NCBI GenBank assembly: GCA_009731375.1
Contig: BJOX01000089.1
Span: forward strand, 1,015,264-1,068,228
Direction of reading: 5' to 3'
From: Paulinella micropora
Taxonomy: Eukaryota > Cercozoa > Imbricatea > Euglyphida
DNA: 52,965 nucleotides
The notes under the pieces are model-generated. The model worked only from the letters and a program-made list of their open reading frames with translations, made no database searches and was not told where the DNA came from. Below are positions 30,101-52,965 of this stretch, piece by piece (positions within the stretch are counted from its first letter, which is position 1; each line of letters starts with the position of its first letter). The position numbers were made by a program, and so were the translations under genes.

Positions 30101-31265
30101 TGGCGTTGGCTACCCGGTAAGGACAAACCGGACTTTGTGTTCGTGCACGTCGACGACATGATGGGAGCGTTCAGTGGTAAGGATGTAGAAGCGGAGTTCT
30201 TAGCTGCCGGTAAGAAGGCCTTTAGGGTCTTTAAGCAAGAGGCGCCGACCGGGGGTGGTAGGCTTGAACATCGAAGATAAGGAAGACTGTCGGTTAGGCC
30301 GTACGATCAAGATCTCTCAGGAGGACTTTATCAGGGAGGCCGTTGAGAAGCTACAGTGCACCGTCCTAGCTACTGCCGATTTGCCGTGGTTGATGCTGGG
30401 AGTGCGAGCCGGTAAGCAATCCGTGTTAGAGCTATTCTCACCGCAGCACATCGTGGGTGTCCTCTTGTGGACACGTATCACTCGGCACGAGGTCTTGGGC
30501 CCAATAGGGGAGGTAGCAACCCATGCCTCGAAGCCTGAGTTGTTCAATTACCAGCAAGCCGAACAGATCGTGAGGTACCTCAGTGGCACCCGATCTAAAG
30601 GCATTCGCTTTACCAAGGCGGATGGCATCCGCTTGATGTCGTGGGCCGACTCAAGCTGGAAGGGTACGCCTGATGACCGCCGTGATCGATTAGCGGGCTT
30701 TCATTTCTTTCTGGGTGGCTCCGTGCTTCCCTTTTGCTTGAAGCGAAACGTATCGGTGGCCCCACCAAATGGGACAGCATTCGAAGCGCGAGTGGAGGAG
30801 AAGGCTCGGGCTACGGTCGATGTGCTGGTGGCGTCCGCGGGAAGTGGGGAGTGCCAAGAGGCGGCGGCGGGCGAGTGTCTGGTGCCGGCGGCACCGGAAG
30901 CCTCATCCTGCGAGGCCGAGGTGGACGCGATGGTGGAGGCGTATCACGGGCAGGATAAGATCACCAATTTTGTACAGGGCATCGCTGGCGGACGGGTCTC
31001 CGACGCGCTGGGGCCGTGCGGGTTGGGGCAGCCCCCCATCTTGTACGGCGACAACCAGGGCGCGTTAGATCTTGCTGAAACTAATGTGTTTGCTAGGAAA
31101 CTAGGACACGTGGACCTGCGGTGCGCTATTGTGAACCAGAAGGTGGAGGCGGGCCTCGTAGTCAACGAGAAGGTGGGCTCCAACGACAACCTGGCAGACA
31201 TCAATACCAAGGCCATGCGGGGGGAGCCGTGCAACCGTCGCGTCCGTCATGTGGCGAAGGATTAA
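24147..31265 (+). pseudogene. Copia Gag-Pol polyprotein, frameshifted
   Basis: Gag opens at ATG 24147 (MTTSKTDNKITFTGKEAW). Zinc fingers: a half CCCH, CTRGASCRYLH (about 25402); a full CCCH, C-x8-C-x5-C-x3-H (25459-25519); a CCHC knuckle CFNCFEKGHIAGKC (25612-25653); and CRLCGGKHKLSKC (25663-25701). An unusual ~2-kb linker of unknown function follows. Protease: FDSGSYVAICAG (27688) and LAKEGYSVVLNKKGEGYI. Integrase: a zinc region LHQKLGGPG...CKEC (28158-28280, with the usual second His replaced by Gly), then Asp in FDKSG, Asp in RVDGEH and Glu in NAYAEV (28350-28660). RT: RWTAKGF, WDVGTAY, KALYGRPDAGRKWW, VHVDDMMGA (29740-30170). RNase H: WADSSW, CEAEVDA, YGDNQGAL, ADINTKAM (30640-31220). Frame changes lie near 24905, 25040, 25440, 26120, 26590-27030, 27720, 28300, 28960, 29690 and 30260. 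Confidence 0.92.
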
Positions 31266-31618
31266 AGGCTCGGGGAACCGTTCCCTCTCAGAGGGACGAC
31301 CCTCCCGACAGCAGGACTTTCTACAACGTGGACTCTTGGGTAGGACTCTTGTTAGGTTTCCCGATAGCAAGGAGATAGAGATTAGTAATTAGGTGACTAG
31401 ATTGCCGAACTCCACATGTAGTGGAGACGTAGGCTAGCACCTCTGCTTTCTTATAGTCGTATTTTATGCACTGTTGTGCTTATTGCGCTTTAGTTAGTGT
31501 TATTGCCGAACTCCACAGGAGACGTAGGATAGCTCACTTTGCGCTTTGCTTAATATTTGCGTGATCTAGATGTTAGTTGCGCGTTGCATTGTGGACACTG
31601 ACTCGTAAGGGAATCTAA

Positions 31619-31632
31619 TTAAGGGGGAGCAT
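31619..31632 (+). other. Polypurine tract
   Basis: TTAAGGGGGAGCAT lies directly before the 3' LTR TGGACAATTAA. It is the plus-strand primer site of the element. Confidence 0.85.
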
Positions 31633-31979
31633 TGGACAATTAATTAGACCCTTCCTCCTCAACTAAGTCCGTATTGCTATCTGGTACATTTGCATTACTA
31701 GTTACGGTTGGTAGTATTATTAGTTATTAATACAGTCATTTAGAGTATCTTTTCTGGTAGTGGTGGCACTAGCTTTTTACCATTACCATTATTGCCCATA
31801 TCAGGCCGTTTCGTGGATCATTTTCTGGAGGTACATCTTTTGTGTGACGTCGTCAGTTAGACTGGCGGGAATTGTTCAGTATTGTTAAAATTCTTTTGCG
31901 TGGGAAGCAGTTGGCCGGTAGGAGGGGGAGGCCCCGAGTTCCGGTCGCCGTTTGGAAAAGTCGCGAGGGTTTTCTTCCA
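31633..31979 (+). repeat. 3' LTR
   Basis: About 347 bp, TGGACAATTAA to TTTTCTTCCA, lacking the small duplications present in the 5' LTR. Confidence 0.93.
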
Positions 31980-34120
31980 CGATAACACTGGAAAAATGGT
32001 GTCAGAGGATCCTATACACATAATTAGTTTCTGATGTGTAAGGAACACATAATGAATGAAGAACGTAAGAATTCAGTTCACTGAGTTTCAAGGAACATAT
32101 GTATTAATATTATATTAATATATAATATATAATTTTCCTTAAAATAGCATTTGTATATGCTGAGCTATTTCAAATGAAAAAATCGTCATAGGCCCCCGAG
32201 TTATATTATTCAAGTCATTAAACAGTGTCACACAACTTTGAAGTTGCTGGAAAGTAGTTATGAATAAATTAACTACTATGTTCACTAGTTTAACGCCCCG
32301 ACGTACGATGTACCGAAGAATGACTTTAATGATTATACCTCATCCAACAGTAACGGACGACTGCCTTGACACGAACGGTAGGTATTAAGAACGGAACAAT
32401 AACTGGACCCACTTTGTGGGGGCAGATATACCCACTCGGTCCACAAAGGATTGGCATTGATTGTTCTGATACGGCATCTAACGGGGGCGGCCGCATAACC
32501 CGGTTTAATACATTGAGATCATGATATTAGCCTCAGTTATTAATACCAACCTATTACCTAACACTCCGGGCCCCCTGATCACTTTAGATCAAGTTAGATA
32601 CAAACTGTGACATACATAATTAAAGATAATACTTCAAGTCTGTGGAAATATGTATAATACAAAAATGATGAAAAATTAAATTATTATTACACCTATCGAC
32701 TATCCACTCTCGTAGAAGTAGATACATCGGCTCCGTTAACAGGGTTGTCCCATTCGAAGCCGCAGCCTATGCCCCGACCCATAACATAGGTACGCGTGAC
32801 TCGCGCACCTTAGTCCCATGTTAGCAGTGCAGTGACGTCGGTAGAAGAGCTCTCGCACCCCTCACGTGCTATCCCTTAATCTAGCTACCGTTAAACTGCC
32901 TTCCCAGGAACTTGAATTATTTCTAACTTATGACAAGGGACTGAGACTCTAACTTGTTACATCGATATACCATATTATGATAACTGTCGGTTGACAAATA
33001 TGAGTTGATCCCAAATGAACAAAAATGAGAAATATATGCTCTAAATGTAACCATAGCATATCAAGTATAACCATCATGCATAATTTATAAAAATGAAGTG
33101 ACAGGGGAATTATCATCCCGGTATGCATTGTCAGGTTCCCTGCAATGTTGACAAAACATAAAACATCAAATGAGCGTAAATTTTGCGTCAAAACCGCAAC
33201 CCCGTGATAAACACGTCTACACACGCCAGTACAATCTCATAAAATGAGAAATTCACAGAAATGATAATGGTGCAGAATAACCTGATGGCACGGAGGACTT
33301 TGCATTACCGCCCGCATGAAGCGCTGCAGTTTTGTTCTGTCAACCGGAGATGGATAGTAAGAAAGCAAAAACGCACATATATGATGCACATACAATACTA
33401 GATCATTAAGAACAGGTATAATTACTTACTATACAGCCGGACAAGCATGGCATATATATCACATACATTACAGATAATGATTATGTCAATATCAACGCTA
33501 TCACGATAGCGATTCACACAGATCAGCTACAGAACAGCAAACAAACATGCTGGGCCGTGAAAAGCCTATAAAAGCAGTTATGACTCGCCGTCAGAGCATG
33601 CCGGTCCCCTGCCTGAAGCACCTGCTTGTAATATATATATATAGTCATAGCATATAGATAAACATGTTACCAAGGAACAACTTATGACAACATTATGAAC
33701 TAGTTCTATGTTGAATACGCATCATTACCAACATTACATCAGAAAACATCAACATGAAGACAATAACATTAAGGTTGCATCCTAACGTTAGTTACCTAAT
33801 TACATCTGACGATTGTCATAGGATATACAAGCATATACCGAGAAATATGAGAGATCCGATCACATCGACAACTATGTCTACTATTTAGTTACACTGACAG
33901 AACTAGAACCATAGTAACTAGCTTATTGGTGGCCAAAATGGGGTCTACTTAGTTTTCGATCTATATGTCAGGCCTTAACTATTATTATAACTATTACTAT
34001 GAGATTACCTTCGATTAAGTCTATATAACAAAGTAGACCATCGACACATGCGATATAATCTAAATTTCATGTATAAACTTCTAATGTCGCAATAAAAGAA
34101 AATAATAGTGGTCACCAGGC
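31980..34120. other. AT-rich DNA, possible LTR of the minus-strand element
   Basis: No gene seen. TGGTGTCAGAGGATCC at 31994 resembles a primer-binding site. On the minus strand a polypurine tract (GTGAGGGGGAGAGAG, plus 34122-34136) is followed by TGGTGACCAC, so an LTR may run leftward from 34117; its other end was not found. A TATA-like CCTATAAAAGCAG lies at 33566. Confidence 0.4.
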
Positions 34121-34269
34121 TCTCTCTCCCCCTCACTTTTCGGAGTGAAATGTAGCAAAAGTGAATTTAGTTGATAAGTATTTAGACATTAAAGGAGACG
34201 AAAGCAAAATACACAAACAATGAAAATAAAACAAACAATAATGTCATATAACGCATGGTGCGGAATGCA

Positions 34270-35090
34270 TGATACAACAAGTAAGCTATTCGATCGGCAT
34301 TTCTACCGACGTGCCCGGAGATTGGCAAAAATTGCGTAAGTGGAAGAGATTTAGTAAGATAATCCGCCACATTCTTCTTAGACGCAATCTTGTACAACTG
34401 CACGGACCCTGCACGGCACCTGTCGACTAAGTAATGAAAACGCACTGCGATATGCTTAGTACGGTTCTCACCTAAGCCACGAGCTGATAATGAAATAGCT
34501 CCGGAGTTATCCTCTAAGTATCGGGATGGTCCCCGGCGAATAACTCATGTCTTCAAGCACCTTCCGAATGGCCTCTGCTTGCCTAACCGCCTCGTTAGCG
34601 TCTATAATCTCAGCCTCGACAGTCGTGTTAGCCACGACAGACTGTAACTTGGAGAAAATTGAAATCGGGGTCATATGGAAGAAAAAGATGAAACCACTGC
34701 GGGACTTCCTATCCTCCTGACGAAAGCAAAATCGGAATCACAATATCCAAACACAGGGTCTTCTGGCGGACTTCCTTAGGTATCTCACCCTCACCGAGCT
34801 TCACCGAGTTCTGAGCCAAATGACTGGGGTCAATATCCTGAAATGAGTCCATAACGGGTGATCCGCTAAACGGCCTGTGCTTACGCTCCCCCTGCTTGGC
34901 GTAATCCCACATAGATGTAATAGTTTTGTCGGCTCTCCTAAAGAAAATCCCACGGAGAGTAACCAAAAACCGGCAGATCTTGTCTATACGCGAATACGCG
35001 CGGGGGGGTTTCAGTACCATATCCAAGGCGGCCATGTTCAAGGCACAGACGATCAAAGGCTGAGTGTTGACTGAAACGAAAAGCAAGACA
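34270..35090 (-). pseudogene. Degenerate copia RT/RNase H fragment
   Basis: Minus-strand frames give, in order, VSVNTQPLIVCALNMAA (RT-RNase H connection), GYCDSDFA (first RNase H Asp), TVEAEIIDANEAVRQ (Glu), EDNSGAISL (second Asp), TKHIAVRFHYLVDRC and NVADYLTKSLP. This matches the RNase H end of a Ty1/copia Pol. Frameshifts occur near 34725 and 34520. The residues differ clearly from the plus-strand element at 30640-31220, so it is another lineage. Upstream RT, integrase and protease were not found; the copy is truncated. Confidence 0.85.
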
Positions 35091-36585
35091 CCAATGGCAT
35101 AGTATATCGAAACAGTATGTCAACACACAAACGCACTTCAAAACAAAATAAGTGAGAACTCTCAAACAAAATAGCACCAAGACTAAGAAATATAGAAAGC
35201 AAAGTAAATTAGCAAAATGTCATTGAAGATATGCAGACTTAAGAGCCTTTGAGCCTCCTTCGTACATACCCTCTAAAACAAAATGCATGGTACAGTCGCA
35301 CGCACTATCTGATGCTTAGATTAGTTACTGTAGACCTACTCGTCTAGCTAGCTTCTCTACTCTCTATCCATCCAAAGGGAGAAAGAACATGTATGAGAGG
35401 AAGAAAAGAGAACTATACTGGTGTGGCCAGATTGGGCACCCACACACGTCGAGTCCTTATACTAAATGAAAGTATATGATTCTATCGTTCTAATTATTCT
35501 AACTATTCTAGCTGTTCTAGCTATTCTAGCTGGATGCAGTTCCATGTCTTGCCCAGGACAAGCCATTATTGTTGAATATCATTGGAAAGGAGATAGAGAG
35601 CTGAAGCTGGGAGCTGGAAGCCAAACACGCTGAAAGCTGAACTGAGCTGGAAGCAGGACGCTTAGCTGGTCTGGAAGCTGGGCTGGAAGCCAGGAAGCTG
35701 GAAGCTGGGCTGGACGCTGAGAGGGAAAGGCGTCGGTCTGATCAAAAAGAAAAAGTTGGTGAAATTCTCTCCCCCCACGCCCACTCTACGCCCAAACGAA
35801 CACGAACTGCGGACGGAAAAATAAAAATAAATGTCTTGTGACAAGGTGTATCTCTCACTGTGATTTTGGCAACGAAAGTGCCAATGCCAAACACAAAATG
35901 TCCTCAATGTCATACTCACATAACACCACAGACAGTCCACAAAGGTGTAACATCACACGCACACACTACTCGACACTCATCAATATAACAGGGTCTGCTG
36001 AAATGTCCGCAAAATTCGATGAAATTTCGTTTCTGCTTGATGAAAATGTCCGAAAAATACGTGAAAGATCGCCACAAAAACATGTCATCTCTCATGGCAT
36101 CCCTCAACCCTAACAACTTCTTTCGCCCCTCGGCTCTTATCTGTGCCTTAGTCTCTGGGGTCATCCTAACGGGCACTCTAAAGAATGGCCTACTCCATGT
36201 CTCTTTTCAAATGCTCCTTAGCTCTTTCCGAGAGAGAGAACCTACACTAATCACACACGAAGTGAAACACTACTCTATCCGTTCTCAATCTCTCATTAAA
36301 CTGAACTATTATGTTATTATCTGTCTATCCATTAGACGTAAGAGAAGAGAAAGAAAAATTATTCGACTGCTAACATAATCTAGCTGAATGTACGTATGTG
36401 TCTACCTTCTTGTACCTATGACCCCATCGACCTTAACGCTAACTCCTACGTGTGAGAAGGGATAAAATGTGGGCTTCTTTGCCCTTTTTACGTTCACTTT
36501 CGCTGTCAGGCAGCGTTATCACGATTGAGGTCATGGCGGCAACTCTTATCCAGAGCAACAAACTTTTAAATTGAGTGGACTCTCT
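35091..36585. other. Remnant of the minus-strand retroelement, no domain seen
   Basis: Short minus frames occur (for example 36176-35916, starting MPVRMTPETKAQIRAE) and one begins at the ATG at 36536 (MTSIVITLPDSESERKKGK), in the place of a gag start. A purine-rich AGCTGGAAGC minisatellite lies at 35600-35715. None has a recognisable domain. Confidence 0.35.
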
Positions 36586-36606
36586 GCCACTGTGCTCTGA
36601 TATCTC
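36586..36606 (-). other. Primer-binding-site-like sequence
   Basis: On the minus strand TATCAGAGCACAGTGGC shares the TATCAGAGC core of copia initiator-Met primer sites. It lies upstream of the possible gag ATG at 36536 and fits the 5' end of the minus-strand element. Confidence 0.4.
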
Positions 36607-38010
36607 TATACTCACCTTTTCGCTAGGTGAGGCTTTTCCTCTTTTCGGGCAAGACTGTTCCGTTCTCAGTTTGTGGAAATGTCGGGTTAAGATCTACAGT
36701 GAGAAAGTCACTGTCACTGTCTCTGTCTCGTTGTGCCGCGACTGAACCCCTAGCCAATCAAGGCTTCATAACCTTTAAGCAATTAATGCTTTGCGGTTTA
36801 CAGTGAGGTTAGTGGGGTTCTTGGCGGTGAAGCCAAGTGTCCGGTCACAATATTAATATAGAGACAAGTCTGAACAGTGCAGAGACAATCTTTAATTAGT
36901 CATTGCCCTTTGAGAAAGGAAGGAAAAGTGACACGTCACTACTCAAAACTGGAACTACACTTCAGACATTCCAGAAAGGAAGATGAAATACTTAATAAAG
37001 GCAATAGTATGGAAATACTAAAGTTCAGGACTAATATTAAGTAATAGTGACAAAAATGCAATTGATTGCATCCGTCTAACTTAGGATAAAATTATTATTA
37101 CTACTACTTGACCAAAACTGAATTAATAATTCTATGGGAATAACGCAACGTTATTAACGTGGGAGGTGATGCCACAGCTTTGTGGAACTTATTAATAAAT
37201 CGGAGGCTAACAACCTTCATTGTGACCACTCCGGTAAACAATTAACATTACAACGCTCCCCCGTAGTCGCAATTCATAGGCTATATTAGTGTGTCACTAA
37301 TATGAAAAAAAATGGTGGTGAGGATCAGTTATGGGTAACCCGAAGGTCATCAACTCCCAATTACATCACATCCTCTATGTAATATTGTATATGTGTAGTC
37401 ATGCAGTAACATGTATGAAGTATGCAGTGTGTTCAAAAATTTGCAAGCGCCGCTTCACGTAGAGGGATATCAAATCGGAAAATTTTAGATTTCCTATTCT
37501 AAGACAGAAAGAAGGATAGAAAAGCAGGGGTCAAGAGTATTAATAGCCTACGGTACATTACAACGTTAAGTGTAAAATATATAGGATTTACAGGCACTAT
37601 GACGGGGGTCCAAGCTTCCAAGCTCCCCCAATCATTCATATCCTTTATCCTAATATAACATTAAAACCGGCGGGAGTTGAAGTATTCTTCAACACCGGAA
37701 ATGTAATAAGAATTCATCTTATAATACATTTATCAATAAGAACCACTTCCACGAGTTAATTCCTATAAAAACTAATAGCAAAACAACGATGTAGTATACC
37801 GTGGGTGTTACACCGTGACAGTGCCTGAGTGATTACAGCTGAATTTAGTACTGAGAGGAAAGAATAGGTAAGAGAGAGGTAAAAGATTATATGAAAAAAC
37901 TTTGCTTTTGACGGAAGAGTTGAATATTTATATTGAAGAAGGAATAAAGAAAATTTTAAGTCAACAAACAAAAACTCAATTGAAATACAAGTATGATAAG
38001 ACTCTTGAAT

Positions 38011-38041
<31 letters not shown>
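36607..38041. other. Possible LTR or MITE remnants, no gene
   Basis: CCGGTCACAAT at 36841 and ATTGTGACCACTCCGG at 37219 form an imperfect inverted repeat enclosing about 380 bp, either a small transposon or part of an LTR. Polypurine-like GGGGGAG motifs lie on the minus strand at 37250 and 37618. Poly-G and a 10-N gap close the segment (38012-38051). Confidence 0.35.
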
Positions 38042-38062
38042 NNNNNNNNNNTGATGCTTGGC

Positions 38063-52803
<14,741 letters not shown>

Positions 52804-52881
52804 CAGACTACAGATGGCGAGAAGAGGGAGGGAGGGAGGAAGGGAGGGAGGGAGAGAGAGAGAGAGAGAGAGGGAGGGAGG

Positions 52882-52912
<31 letters not shown>

Positions 52913-52965
52913 GGGGGGGGGGGGGAGGGGGAGAGGGGGGGGGAGGGGGGGGGGGGGGGGGGGGG
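52804..52965. other. G/A-rich 5' flank of the hydrolase gene
   Basis: About 20 bp of unique sequence, then GGGA, GA and poly-G runs to the window end. Any promoter is hidden in or beyond this tract. Confidence 0.5.

Larger units (their letters stand above)
23015..31979 (+). mobile_element. Ty1/copia LTR retrotransposon, near full length
   Basis: Order: 5' LTR, primer-binding site, 750-nt leader, gag, protease, integrase, reverse transcriptase, RNase H, polypurine tract, 3' LTR. Integrase before RT defines Ty1/copia. ATAAC stands at 23007-23011 and 31982-31986 and may be the 5-bp target duplication, if the LTR ends are set two to three bases outside TG/CA. The LTRs differ by about 14 substitutions plus several indels, so the insertion is not recent. 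Coding is interrupted by roughly ten frameshifts; the copy is probably dead unless these are sequencing errors. Confidence 0.93.

Noticed and set aside
36837-37235. LTR of the minus-strand copia element
   Set aside because: The inverted CCGGTCACAAT ends look more like a small DNA transposon, and no matching second LTR was found near 34117; left undecided.

Overview
The window is nuclear DNA of an intron-rich eukaryote. The evidence is GT-AG introns with conserved exons, an autophagy gene (ATG3), a tRNA-derived SINE, Ty1/copia retroelements and an extreme load of di-, tri- and tetranucleotide microsatellites. The species cannot be fixed from the sequence; an alga, other protist or invertebrate would all fit. 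There are eleven N gaps. Much of what looks open in six frames is only translated microsatellite (runs of I/N/S/Y/L/T).

Layout. 1-2365: C-rich repeat family, two large palindromes, two SINEs. 2366-7617: little recognisable, apart from a probable MYND zinc-finger gene fragment (5599-6195) and a 250-bp purine tract. 7618-12359 (-): a complete eight-exon ATG3 gene whose splice phases all agree. A second gene starts 308 bp away in the opposite direction (12668, +). 12930-14820: microsatellite desert. 15803-22835: a candidate 7.0-kb DNA transposon with matching inverted ends flanked by TA. It holds a broken intron-containing IS630/Tc1-mariner type DDE transposase gene (-) and a divergent multi-exon gene (+) for a protein with an NZF/RanBP2-type zinc finger. 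23015-31979: a near full-length, multiply frameshifted Ty1/copia element (LTRs, primer site, gag with CCCH and CCHC fingers, protease, integrase, RT, RNase H). 31980-38040: degenerate DNA with a second, minus-strand copia RT/RNase H fragment. 38063-52803 (-): one alpha/beta-hydrolase (epoxide-hydrolase-like) gene, cut into at least 15 tiny exons (38-121 nt) spread over 14.7 kb of microsatellites, SINEs, foldback elements and partial copies of its own exons.

How it fits together. Host genes are ATG3 with its divergent neighbour, and the hydrolase. The two large mobile elements lie between them. The main new observations are the transposon with a zinc-finger passenger gene, the exploded hydrolase gene with microsatellites starting at splice donors and duplicated exon pieces, and the unusual domain content of the copia element. 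Exon joins were worked out by eye from reading frame, phase and protein-family motifs; no searches were run.
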